Assembly: GCA_002365175.1 (NCBI GenBank)
Contig: DEZK01000019.1
Coordinates: forward strand, 5,255-69,254
Origin: Raskinella chloraquaticus (SeqCode)
GTDB taxonomy: Bacteria; Pseudomonadota; Alphaproteobacteria; Rhizobiales; UBA4765
Reading direction: 5' to 3'
DNA: 64,000 nucleotides
Position numbers and translations under genes: made by a program
Notes under the pieces: model-generated
The model's database searches: none
What the model was told of the DNA's origin: nothing
The model's input: only the letters and a program-made list of their open reading frames with translations
Shown here: in pieces, positions 34,173-42,607 of the stretch
How positions within the stretch are numbered: position 1 is the first letter of the stretch
Layout of the letters: every line of letters starts with the position of its first letter

Positions 34173-35564
34173 TTACTTGGTGACCAGCGGCGCTTCGATG
34201 ACCGCCGGCGGCGGATCAAAACGATAGGTCAGGCCAGCGCTGACGAGATGGGCCGTCACATCGGTGCGCGTCGTATAATCGAGGGCGAAGGCACCGAGGT
34301 TCGGAATGGCGCTTCTGATCGTGCCGTTGATTGGCGCACGCTGGAAAAGCTCGGCCGTGTAGGCTGCCGACAACGTGATCTGCGGCGACCAGCGATACTG
34401 CAGACCACCGCTCAGGATCAGGCGGTCGGAATCAGGTACCGACAGCGTCCGCACGGCATCGCTGACGGGCGAGAAATCATAACCGACACCAGCGCGCACC
34501 GTCCATTTCGGGTCGAGCTTGTATTCGGCTCCAAGCGCAACATACCAGCCATCGTTGAAGTTCAACGCCAATTGCGACCCGGTCGGCGATCCGCCAACAA
34601 TCAACGTCTTCACGCGGCGCCAGTTCTGCCATTCACCCGTCAACGAGACCGCCAGCTTGTCATTGATGGTCTGACGGATACTTGCCGTCACCAGTTCAGG
34701 CGTTGACTGGTCGATGGTGATCGGGAACCTGCCCGGCGAGCCAGGAAGTCCCGGGACAGCGGCGCTGAAGGTCTGGCGGCCATCGGCTGAATGGTCGATC
34801 GACGAGCGGTAACCGATTCCAAGTTGCGTCCCCTTGATCGGCTCATAGGTCACGCCAGCGGTGAAGCCGATGCCGACATCCTGGGCTGTCACCTGACCTG
34901 TGCCAAGCTGCGGCGCCAAGGTGCTGACCCGCTGCTCAAACGTCAGGTTGATCCACTGAACCTGGAAGCCGAAGCCAACACTCCACTGATCATTGAGCTT
35001 GACACCAAGGACAGGCTGCACATTCACCGTGGTGATGCGGGCGCGGGTACGGTCCGCCGCAAAAACCGCATTTCCGTTATAATTGACGCCAAGACCGAAG
35101 GGCGCCGTAACCGACAGGCCGAAATACCATTGCTTGTTGAGCTGCACGTTGAAATAGCTGCCGGCGGTCAGGACGGATGTCGCGAAATTGCCCGTTTGCT
35201 GCGGCGCGGCTCCGGCAACACCGTTGACAGCACCTAAGATGCCTGCGCCGGCCAGGCCAGGCACTGCGGTTGTGGCGTTGAATGTCGTGCGGCTCAGGCT
35301 GGCATCAGGAAACACGCCGGCGCCACCTGTTTCAGCATTAAGCCCGTCAAGCGAGGTCACAACGGCCGGGTTGACGCCGATGCCGCCGATGCCAAGACCA
35401 GCAGCAGCGCTACCTGCCCAGGCCTGGGCGGTTGCGTCCGTTGAACCGAGCCGGCTGGCAAAGCCACCGGCCTGCGCGCTGCCGGCCATCAATGCCAGAC
35501 CGGCGACGCCCGACGCCAGCGCTACTGCCAGTCGCTTGTGATGAAATGTCAAGAAATGAGCCAA
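34173..35564 (-). CDS. FadL/OmpP1/TodX-family outer-membrane channel
   Basis: 463 residues from a TTG at 35564 that follows GGGAGGG by 6 bases; a GTG five codons earlier overlaps that ribosome site and is less likely. The signal peptide ends near SAQA. GGFASRLGSTDATAQAWAG is the FadL N-terminal hatch start, and the rest is alternating beta strands ending in an aromatic-poor tail (LTYRFDPPPAV). FadL channels take up long-chain fatty acids and other hydrophobic compounds. It is a single gene with a long upstream spacer. Confidence 0.9.
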   Translation of the reverse strand: MAHFLTFHHKRLAVALASGVAGLALMAGSAQAGGFASRLGSTDATAQAWAGSAAAGLGIGGIGVNPAVVTSLDGLNAETGGAGVFPDASLSRTTFNATTAVPGLAGAGILGAVNGVAGAAPQQTGNFATSVLTAGSYFNVQLNKQWYFGLSVTAPFGLGVNYNGNAVFAADRTRARITTVNVQPVLGVKLNDQWSVGFGFQVQWINLTFEQRVSTLAPQLGTGQVTAQDVGIGFTAGVTYEPIKGTQLGIGYRSSIDHSADGRQTFSAAVPGLPGSPGRFPITIDQSTPELVTASIRQTINDKLAVSLTGEWQNWRRVKTLIVGGSPTGSQLALNFNDGWYVALGAEYKLDPKWTVRAGVGYDFSPVSDAVRTLSVPDSDRLILSGGLQYRWSPQITLSAAYTAELFQRAPINGTIRSAIPNLGAFALDYTTRTDVTAHLVSAGLTYRFDPPPAVIEAPLVTK

Positions 35565-36004
35565 GATGTACCCTCCCACGCCGTCAATTCAGGCCGATTG
35601 CGTTGTGGCACCCTAGCTCCGCCTAAATGCGATGCAAGGGGAAGCCGTTACCAAGGTCGCTGCCGTCGTGCGCGGGCAAGACATCTGCAAATTCATTTTT
35701 TCTTGTCATTTCGCAGCCAAACACCGTCACAATACCGACATGAAAAAATTTTGTGCACGAATTTGCCGGTTTTATAATCATTTTTATCAAATTGTGTCTT
35801 CGGTATGACGCGCCCGGGACCACCTTCGGGCGGTCACCAAACAAACGTTTTTGAGACCTATGTTGCAGCAAAACAACAGCGGCGGACGCATGCCGGCATT
35901 TCGTTGGGCCCTATCGCTTGCCTTATTGTGACGCGAGTCGCACACTCCGTTTCTCATCGTCGCCTCGTTCGCGGGGCAAACGCAGAAAAAGACGGAAAAT
36001 TTAC
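35565..36004. promoter_or_regulatory. 440-base spacer, fadL-like / FAH gene
   Basis: No supported gene. The stretch 35690-35800 is very AT-rich. A TATAAT hexamer at 35773-35778 with TTGTGC 16 bases before it is a candidate plus-strand sigma-70-type promoter. The frame running into the FAH gene from 35918 codes for a basic, unconvincing extension. Confidence 0.45.
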
Positions 36005-36853
36005 ATGAAACTCGTCCGTTATGGCGCGCCAGGCGCTGAAAAACCCGGCATCATCGATCAATCTGGTCAGATTCGTGACATTTCTCACCTTGTCGATGAC
36101 ATTGCGGGCGACGCCTTGTTGCCGGAAAAAATCGCCGCACTGAAAAAAATCGAAACATCAAGATTACCCGTTGTGCCTGCCGGCACCCGCATCGGTCCCT
36201 GCGTTGGAAAACTCGGCCATTTTATCGCTATCGGCCTCAACTACGTTGATCATGCGCATGAAACAGGCGCGCCTATTCCGGCCGAGCCAATCATTTTCGA
36301 CAAAGCGCCCAATTCGGTCAGCGGGCCCCATGACGACATCGTCCTGCCGAGAGGCTCGATGAAAGGCGATTGGGAGGTCGAGCTTGCCATCATCATCGGC
36401 AAGGGCGGGCTTTATATTGATGAGGCAAAGGCACTCGATCACGTTGCGGGTTTTGCGCTGTGTAACGACGTCTCCGAGCGTGAACTGCAGATCGGCGGCA
36501 CCGGCCAGTGGACCAAGGGCAAAAGCTTCCCTTCCTTCGGCCCGCTCGGACCATGGCTGGTTACCTCTGACGAGATCGGCGATGTGCAGAACCTCGACAT
36601 GTGGTGCGACGTGAATGGCGAGCGCATGCAAACGGGCAATACGCGCACCATGATCTTTCCGGTCGCTCATCTCGTCGCCTATACGTCGCGCTTCATGCGC
36701 CTTGACCCGGGCGACGTCATCACCACCGGAACGCCACCGGGCGTTGGCATGGGCAAGAAACCCCCGCGCTTTCTCAAGGCAGGCGACCGGGTGAAGCTGC
36801 ATATCCAGGGTCTTGGCACCCAGGAACAGCTGGTCCGCGACTACAAGGGCTGA
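36005..36853 (+). CDS. Fumarylacetoacetate hydrolase (FAH) family enzyme
   Basis: 282 residues from ATG 36005 (MKLVRYGAPGAEKPG). The metal and active-site core is GLNYVDHAHETG, then IFDKAPNSVSGPHD, WEVELAIIIGKGG and TTGTPPGVGMG. Members cleave C-C bonds or hydrate/decarboxylate acylpyruvate-like acids (FAH, HpcE, ureidoglycolate-lyase-like). The exact substrate cannot be read. The converging gene downstream starts a different operon. Confidence 0.88.
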   Translation: MKLVRYGAPGAEKPGIIDQSGQIRDISHLVDDIAGDALLPEKIAALKKIETSRLPVVPAGTRIGPCVGKLGHFIAIGLNYVDHAHETGAPIPAEPIIFDKAPNSVSGPHDDIVLPRGSMKGDWEVELAIIIGKGGLYIDEAKALDHVAGFALCNDVSERELQIGGTGQWTKGKSFPSFGPLGPWLVTSDEIGDVQNLDMWCDVNGERMQTGNTRTMIFPVAHLVAYTSRFMRLDPGDVITTGTPPGVGMGKKPPRFLKAGDRVKLHIQGLGTQEQLVRDYKG

Positions 36854-36861
36854 GCGACGGA

Positions 36862-37932
36862 CTAGCCGTTGCGGGCCCGCAGAAAGGCCTGCAACGAGGC
36901 GCGCGACCAGGCAAGGGCCGGCTGGCGAACCGCGTGATAGGCCTCAAGCACAAGGCGGGCAGCCTGATCCCGGCTGGCAAGCGACTCGATTGCCTCGTCG
37001 GCTGCTGCCCGCAAGGCCAGCAAGACGGCGTCCGGCAGCGCTGTCGGCTGCACACCATATTGGCGGACCATGACCTCAAGGGTGCGCGCATTCCACCATT
37101 CGGCTTCGGCCAGACCGACGTGACTTTCCGCCTCGCACGCCGCTTCGACAACAGCTTTCAAATCGCCATTCAGAGCCTGCCATACATCAAGCGCGATCAA
37201 CGCCTCGCTGGAACCGTTCGGCTTGGTGACGCCCGGCCACAGATAATAGTGCGCCGCCTGATGGAAGCCTTGGGCCAGATCAGCCCATGGCCCGAGAAAC
37301 TCAGCGGCATCAATGACGCCGGAGCGCAGATTGGCGACGATTTCCGAGGGTGCCGTCAGAACCGGTAGCGCCCCCAGCCGCCGGAACATCTCGCCGCCAA
37401 GTCCCGGCACCCGGATTTTGAGACCCTTGAAATCGTCCACGCCATTAATCGGCCGGTTGAACCAACCGCCAAGCGACGGGCCGGTGTTACCACCGGTAAA
37501 CGGCTTGACGTTGTAGGGGCGATAAAGCCCGTCCCACAGCCCCTGCCCTCCGCCGTGAAGAAGGAACGCGCTGTGCTCGACCGGGGTCAATCCGAAGGGC
37601 AGGCTGGTAAAAATAGGTGCTGCGGCAATCTTCCCCGCCCAGAAGAAGGAGGCGCTGTGACCCATCTGGGCGGTCCCATTGCCGACCGCGTCAAACACCC
37701 CGAGCGCGGGCACGATATCGCCAGCGGCAAACACCTTGACCTCGATCGCCCCGCCGCTGAGCTTTGTGATCCGCTCGGCCAGCCGGCGCGCGCTCGTCCC
37801 TGGCCCCGGCTGATCACGCCCCCACGACGTCACCATGCGCCATTGCTGGCGACCTTGCGCCAGCGCCGGCGCCGCAAGGCCAAGCGACAGCGCGGCTGAC
37901 ATGGCGAAACGGCGTGTCAGTGAGCGCGACAT
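36862..37932 (-). CDS. TRAP-type substrate-binding protein (DctP family)
   Basis: 356 residues from ATG 37932. A Tat-like signal peptide (SLTRRFAMSAALSLG, ending APALAQG) is followed by the DctP fold: FAAGDIVPALGVFDAV, GGWFNRPINGVDDFKGLKIR and PSEIVANLRSGVIDAAEF. The Arg in LKIRVPG is the usual carboxylate-clamp position. DctQ and DctM membrane subunits are absent here. It begins one base after the thiD stop (TAACATG), so it is the last gene of a TPP-controlled thiM-thiE-thiD operon and might bind a thiamine precursor; that is inference. Confidence 0.87.
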   Translation of the reverse strand: MSRSLTRRFAMSAALSLGLAAPALAQGRQQWRMVTSWGRDQPGPGTSARRLAERITKLSGGAIEVKVFAAGDIVPALGVFDAVGNGTAQMGHSASFFWAGKIAAAPIFTSLPFGLTPVEHSAFLLHGGGQGLWDGLYRPYNVKPFTGGNTGPSLGGWFNRPINGVDDFKGLKIRVPGLGGEMFRRLGALPVLTAPSEIVANLRSGVIDAAEFLGPWADLAQGFHQAAHYYLWPGVTKPNGSSEALIALDVWQALNGDLKAVVEAACEAESHVGLAEAEWWNARTLEVMVRQYGVQPTALPDAVLLALRAAADEAIESLASRDQAARLVLEAYHAVRQPALAWSRASLQAFLRARNG

Positions 37933-37933
37933 G

Positions 37934-38740
37934 TTATCCACCCCACAATTCATGGAAATGATGGACCGGGCCGGCGCCCTGCCCCACTTCGAGCTCGCCA
38001 GCGCGTGCTATCGCGCCACTGAGCCAGGTCTTCGCCTGCCCGACCGCCTCCTCAAGCGTCAGGCCGCGCGCCAGCAGGGCAGCGATGGCCGATGATAATG
38101 AACAACCCGTGCCATGCGTATTGCGGACAGCAAGCCTTGGCGCGCTGAAGCGCGTGACACCGGTCTCACTCACCAGGATATCAATTGCCATGTCGCCACT
38201 GCCATGTCCGCCCTTGACCAGTACGGCCCGCGCACCACGCGCGAGAATGATGCGTCCCTGCGCGGCCATCTCGCCTTCGTCACGCGCCATGACGCCACCG
38301 GCCAGCCGTGCCGCCTCCGGCAGATTGGGCGTCACCAACAGCGCGCGGGGAAAAAGGTTGGCAATCAGGGCATCCACCGCTCCATCATCAATGAGCGCCG
38401 CGCCCGATTGGGCAACCATCACAGGGTCAAGCACGATGAATGGGCACTCGCGCGCCATCAGCCCGTCAGCGACAGCACTGATCGTCTCACGATTGCCGAG
38501 CATGCCGATTTTGATCGCCTTGACGGCGAGATCGTCAAAAACCGCGTCCATCTGCGCACGGATGATGGCGGGCGGCACGGCATGAATGGCCGTCACGCCC
38601 TGCGTGTTCTGGGCGGTAAGCGCGGTGATCACGCTCGCCCCATAGACACGCTGGGCAGCAAAGCTCTTCAAATCCGCCTGAATGCCCGCCCCGCCGCTTG
38701 AGTCCGAGCCGGCAATCGTCAGCGCAATGGGAATCGTCAT
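37934..38740 (-). CDS. thiD: ThiD, HMP/HMP-phosphate kinase
   Basis: 268 residues. ALTIAGSDSSGGAGIQADL is the ThiD N-terminal substrate loop; FIVLDPVMVAQSG and NTHGTGCSLSSAIAA are the ribokinase-fold metal and anion-hole motifs, with the catalytic Asp lying after GTGC in most members (here replaced locally by S-L-S, as in ThiD). It phosphorylates hydroxymethylpyrimidine twice for thiamine synthesis and salvage. It overlaps thiE by 4 bases. Confidence 0.95.
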   Translation of the reverse strand: MTIPIALTIAGSDSSGGAGIQADLKSFAAQRVYGASVITALTAQNTQGVTAIHAVPPAIIRAQMDAVFDDLAVKAIKIGMLGNRETISAVADGLMARECPFIVLDPVMVAQSGAALIDDGAVDALIANLFPRALLVTPNLPEAARLAGGVMARDEGEMAAQGRIILARGARAVLVKGGHGSGDMAIDILVSETGVTRFSAPRLAVRNTHGTGCSLSSAIAALLARGLTLEEAVGQAKTWLSGAIARAGELEVGQGAGPVHHFHELWGG

Positions 38741-39396
38741 CGCCGGTTTGCCCGCGCTTTGGTGATTTCGGCAGAAAGGCGCGCTGCAGCCATGGCGGGC
38801 TCGCCATCTGCAAAAATTGCCGAAATAACGGCAATACCATCAGCGCCCGCGGCGATCACCGACCCACAATTATCAACCGTGATACCGGCAATCGCGCATA
38901 TCGGCAGATCAGCGCGACGCGATCTGAGCACATCGACCAGACGACGAAACCCGTCCAGTCCCAACGGCGCCGTCTCATTGACCTTGCTGGCGGTCGCAAA
39001 TACGCCGCCAAGTCCGACATAGTCGATCACCTCGAGCGGCGCGGCACGCGCCTCCGCTTCGCTGCGCACCGTCAGGCCAATAATAGCGTTGGCGCCCAGA
39101 ATGCGCCGCGCGGCGTCCGCCGGCAGATCATCCTGCCCGACATGGACCCCGTCAGCCCCGCAGGCCATCGCGATGTCAACCCGGTCATTGATGATCAGCG
39201 GCACGCCTGTCCCCGCAAGCGCTGCTTTCGCGGTCATTGCCAGATGAAGAAAAGCGTTCGTGGACATGGATTTACAGCGCAATTGCAGCAGGCGGACGCC
39301 GCCGGCAGCCGCCGCGCGCAGCGCGTGCGCCATCTCGATGCCCGGCGTCACATCAGGGTCAAAAATGGCGTAAAGCGACAGATCAAGAGATGTCAT
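38737..39396 (-). CDS. thiE: ThiE, thiamine-phosphate synthase
   Basis: 219 residues. The TIM-barrel motifs are LLQLRCKSMS, LIINDRVDIAMACGADGVHVGQ (in part), GLTVRSEAEA and IDYVGLGGVFATASK, with GITVDNCGSVIAAGADG near the end. It couples HMP-diphosphate to thiazole phosphate. It overlaps thiM upstream and thiD downstream by 4 bases each. The usual second basic residue of the QLR(D/E)K motif is kept (LRCKS), although Cys replaces the acidic residue. Confidence 0.93.
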   Translation of the reverse strand: MTSLDLSLYAIFDPDVTPGIEMAHALRAAAAGGVRLLQLRCKSMSTNAFLHLAMTAKAALAGTGVPLIINDRVDIAMACGADGVHVGQDDLPADAARRILGANAIIGLTVRSEAEARAAPLEVIDYVGLGGVFATASKVNETAPLGLDGFRRLVDVLRSRRADLPICAIAGITVDNCGSVIAAGADGIAVISAIFADGEPAMAAARLSAEITKARANRR

Positions 39397-40160
39397 GACA
39401 ATCTCGCCCTCTCGCTCAGTATCGCGTCATCCATCGCATGCAGCGCATCGATGAGATGGACCGAGAAACTACCCAGACCTTGTGCTTTTTGTGCCGCGAT
39501 CTCTCCGGCAACGCCCATCACGATGTGCCCGGCAATGGCTGCGAGGATCGGTTCGCGCGTGACTGACACAAAGGCCGACATCAAGGCCGCTTCGGCGCAG
39601 CCGATCGCCGTCACCTTTTGCAGGAAGGGATGTCCGTTGCCGCAGATGACCGGCGTCCTCCCGTCGCTGACGCAATCCGAAGCTCCGCTCACGGCAATCG
39701 TTACGCCGCCTGCAAGCGCACGCGCCTGAATGACGTCCGCCTGCGCCGGCTCGTCAAACAACGCACCATATTCGCTGCCATTGAGCCGGATGATGCGCGG
39801 CGATTTTGCAAGCAGCTCTTGGGCAAATCGGCCACGATCCGCCGAGCGATCAATAAAGACCGGGTCAAGGACCCAGGGCTTGCCAGTTTCACGCGCTGTG
39901 TCGACCGCAATACCCACCGCCTCGCGCCGCTCACGGTCGAAAGTCCCGAGATTGACCAGAAGCGCATCGGCGCTCGCGACAAAGGCACCAATCTCTTCCG
40001 GCGACACCGTCATCGAGGGAACAGCGCCGATGGCAAGCAAGACGTTGGCCGTGAACTGGGCCGCAACGATATTTGTCAGACAATGGACACGCGGCTGTCG
40101 CCGTCGCAAATGACGAAGCGCTTCACCCAAATCGGCTACTGACGGACGCAACGCGCTCAA
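39393..40160 (-). CDS. thiM: ThiM, hydroxyethylthiazole kinase
   Basis: 255 residues from TTG 40160, selected because GGAGGA (40171-40176, the 3' edge of the riboswitch) lies 10 bases upstream. The upstream GTG/ATG frame lies inside the riboswitch and cannot be the true N-terminus. Key features are RVHCLTNIVAAQFTANVLL, GAVPSMTVSPEEIG, NGHPFLQKVTAIGCAEAAL (the GTGC-like anion hole reads AIGC) and PWVLDPVFID. It phosphorylates salvaged thiazole alcohol, so this operon is at least partly a salvage operon. Confidence 0.92.
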   Translation of the reverse strand: MSALRPSVADLGEALRHLRRRQPRVHCLTNIVAAQFTANVLLAIGAVPSMTVSPEEIGAFVASADALLVNLGTFDRERREAVGIAVDTARETGKPWVLDPVFIDRSADRGRFAQELLAKSPRIIRLNGSEYGALFDEPAQADVIQARALAGGVTIAVSGASDCVSDGRTPVICGNGHPFLQKVTAIGCAEAALMSAFVSVTREPILAAIAGHIVMGVAGEIAAQKAQGLGSFSVHLIDALHAMDDAILSERARLS

Positions 40161-40170
40161 GATCTCGATT

Positions 40171-40252
40171 TCCTCCGCCGGCATGACCCGGTTCAGGTTC
40201 GACGGGTTGGACGTCACCTCTCAGCCTGATCATTCAGGCACCCCGACGAGAT
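40171..40252 (-). promoter_or_regulatory. TPP riboswitch (thi box)
   Basis: Read on the minus strand it has the conserved blocks GGGGUGCC, GGCUGAGA, ACCCGUCGAACCUGA and CCGGGUCAUGCCGGCGGAGGA in the right order and spacing. The last block contains the ribosome site of thiM, so TPP binding should hide it and block translation. No separate intrinsic terminator is visible between it and the gene. Confidence 0.95.
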
Positions 40253-40300
40253 GACGGGGGATGTAAGCGTATGGCGGGTTTTTGTCAAGGCGCTGGCGCC

Positions 40301-41218
40301 TCAGCGCGGCATGCGGGCGGCGGCCTCGTATTTTGCTTTAAGCCCCAGCTGACGCTCGCGGAAGATGACGAACATGCCCGACAGAATGACGACAAGACCG
40401 CCAATGATGGTCTGCGTGCCCGGCACATCGCCAAACACAAACCAGCCCAGCATCGTCGCCCAGGCAATCGACGTATATTCGAAGGGCGCGATGAGGGACG
40501 CATCGGCATATTTGAAGCTGGTCGTCAGGAGAAGCTGGCCAACGCCGCCGCTGACCCCGATGGCCAGCAGCAGGGCTGCTTCGCCAGGCGTTGGCATCAC
40601 CCAGCCGAAGAGCGCGCTCGCCAGACCAATCGCCGCGCCACCCAGCGAAAAATAGAAGGCGATGGTTGGCGGTTCTTCCGTTGACGTCAAAGCCCGCACC
40701 GTCACCATGGCGAAGGCTGAACAGACCGCCGCGACAAGGCACAAGAGGGCGCCGATGGCCGCCGCACTCGGAGACGTTGTCAACGCTTCGCCCAGATGCG
40801 GCCACAGGATGATCAGCACGCCCACCATCCCGATACCAACCGCTGTCCAGCGATAAATGCGCACGCGCTCATGCAGGATCGTTGCGGCAAAAATCACTCC
40901 GAAAATCGGCATCGCATAGCCGATCGCCGTCGCATCGGGCAGCGGAATATAGGACAGACCGGCAAAGCCGAGCGCCATAGAGCTGATACCGATACAGACG
41001 CGCAACACATGGGCGAAGGGCCGTCTGGTCGCCAGCGCAGCGCGCACCGGGCCACGCATGGCAATGTAAACCAGGATCGGAATGACGGCAAAGAGCGAGC
41101 GTGCAAAGACGATTTCACCCGTCGGCAGGCGGGCCGCCACCAGCTTCACCATCATCGCCATGACGACAAAAACAAAGGTGGCGGCGATCTTGAAGACAAT
41201 GCCGTAAAGTTCGCTCAA
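40301..41218 (-). CDS. EamA/DMT-family transporter
   Basis: 305 residues with ten hydrophobic helices in two EamA repeats. The first repeat shows FARSLFAVIPILV and SYIPLPDATAIGYAMPIF; the second shows SFKYADASLIAPFEYTSIAW. These are typical of drug/metabolite exporters such as S-adenosylmethionine or amino-acid-type carriers. The substrate is unknown. It stands alone between the thi operon and the FAH-family gene, all on minus. Confidence 0.88.
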   Translation of the reverse strand: MSELYGIVFKIAATFVFVVMAMMVKLVAARLPTGEIVFARSLFAVIPILVYIAMRGPVRAALATRRPFAHVLRVCIGISSMALGFAGLSYIPLPDATAIGYAMPIFGVIFAATILHERVRIYRWTAVGIGMVGVLIILWPHLGEALTTSPSAAAIGALLCLVAAVCSAFAMVTVRALTSTEEPPTIAFYFSLGGAAIGLASALFGWVMPTPGEAALLLAIGVSGGVGQLLLTTSFKYADASLIAPFEYTSIAWATMLGWFVFGDVPGTQTIIGGLVVILSGMFVIFRERQLGLKAKYEAAARMPR

Positions 41219-41295
41219 GGTCGCCTGCCTTCCCGTTGCTGTGGATCATCACAACAGGGCACATCTTTCACCGTCGCTTGCCGTGACAACCCCAT

Positions 41296-42465
41296 CTAGA
41301 TGAGGCCGCGCGCTGAAAGATTGCGTATCAGTGCCGCCGTTCCAAAGCGCCACGGTGGCGCGTCATCGGTGGGGCGGACACGATTGACGAGACTGCCAAG
41401 CTTGCTGCTGCGAATGGTGACGATATCGTTGGTCTTGTGTGTGAACCCCTCGCCCCGATGGTCGCGATCCTCGATCGGCGCAAACATCGTACCGCAGAAA
41501 AGCACGAAACCGTCCGGATACTGATGATGAGGGCCAATCGTCTGTGACACCAGATCAAGCGGATCGCGCGCAATCGCCGTCATGGTCGAGGAGCCGGTGA
41601 GGCGAAAGCCGTCCTCGCCCTCGACCACCAGTTCGACATGGGCGCGGCGAATATCTTGAAGCGAAAAACTATGGTCGATCAATCGAACGAAGGGGCCGAT
41701 GGCCGTTGAGGCATTATTATCCTTCGAGCGCCCGAGAAGCAGCGCCGAGCGACCCTCGACATCACGCAGATTGACATCATTGCCCAGGCTTGCGCCGACC
41801 AACACTCCGCGCGAATTGACGATCAGAACCACTTCAGGTTCCGGATTGTTCCAGCTTGAGCCCGGGTGGATGCCGATATCAGCTCCCGTGCCCACCGCGC
41901 TCATCGGTTGCGCCTTGGTGAAGATTTCCGCGTCTGGGCCGATACCGACTTCGAGATATTGTGACCAGGCGCCGCGCGCCATCAGTGTTTTTTTAAGCGC
42001 TGCTGCCTCGGGCGAGCCGGGTTTGAGGCCGGAAAGATCACGCCCCACACTGGCCAGAATGTCCGCCCTTATGGCATCCGCGCGCGCCGGTTCACCCCGC
42101 GCCTGCTCCTCGATCACCCGCTCCAGCAGGGACAGAATAAACGTGACGCCTGCCGCCTTGATCGCCTGAAGGTCGATGGGCGCAAGGAACGACAGACCGG
42201 CACCCCCTTGCGCGCCGCCCGCCAGAATGTCGTCCAGAGAGCCAAGCCGCTCACCCTTCACCTGACGTGCCGCCGCAGCAGGATCGTTTTCTTCACACAA
42301 CACACTCACCAGCGGAAACGAGCGTGAGATGTCGTAGACCCCGTCATCATCAATGCGCACCACCGACGGACCGTCCTGATCAGCCCGCCAGACACGACCG
42401 ATCAACGTCCCTGTCGTGCCATCGGCCGGCAAGGTGGTTTGCGCCGAATGATGTAATCTTGTCAC
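41296..42465 (-). CDS. FAH-family protein, long form
   Basis: 389 residues. The C-terminal half is a fumarylacetoacetate-hydrolase fold (NNPEPEVVLIVNSRGVLVG, GNDVNLRDVEGRSALLLG, FAPIEDRDHRGEGFTHKT). The N-terminal 150 residues are less usual, with an IDDDGVYDISRSFP opening. The length and pattern resemble sugar-acid dehydratases of the 2-dehydro-3-deoxy-D-arabinonate dehydratase type. The activity is inferred only. It is divergent from hpnA across a 142-base spacer. Confidence 0.83.
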   Translation of the reverse strand: MTRLHHSAQTTLPADGTTGTLIGRVWRADQDGPSVVRIDDDGVYDISRSFPLVSVLCEENDPAAAARQVKGERLGSLDDILAGGAQGGAGLSFLAPIDLQAIKAAGVTFILSLLERVIEEQARGEPARADAIRADILASVGRDLSGLKPGSPEAAALKKTLMARGAWSQYLEVGIGPDAEIFTKAQPMSAVGTGADIGIHPGSSWNNPEPEVVLIVNSRGVLVGASLGNDVNLRDVEGRSALLLGRSKDNNASTAIGPFVRLIDHSFSLQDIRRAHVELVVEGEDGFRLTGSSTMTAIARDPLDLVSQTIGPHHQYPDGFVLFCGTMFAPIEDRDHRGEGFTHKTNDIVTIRSSKLGSLVNRVRPTDDAPPWRFGTAALIRNLSARGLI

Positions 42466-42607
42466 AAATCCTCCATCCGGCGCCCCGATTGCCGCTGCCC
42501 ATAATGATCCTTGTCCGCCACCGCAATCAACCTGAATTGCGTTGCGGGCTTGGTCTTCGCCTCATGGCCGATTATAGAGCCTTGCCGCGAGGCGGGAGAC
42601 GGCCGGT
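42466..42607. promoter_or_regulatory. Divergent spacer, hpnA operon / FAH gene
   Basis: 142 bases between two outward-facing genes. It must contain the promoter of the hpnA-B-C-D-E operon. I see no recognisable operator. GCGGGAGACGG close to the hpnA ATG may serve as the ribosome site. Confidence 0.5.

Noticed and set aside
35918..36004. N-terminal extension of the FAH-family enzyme
   Set aside because: Very basic Arg/Lys/Ser-rich sequence; the family starts at MKLVRYG (36005).
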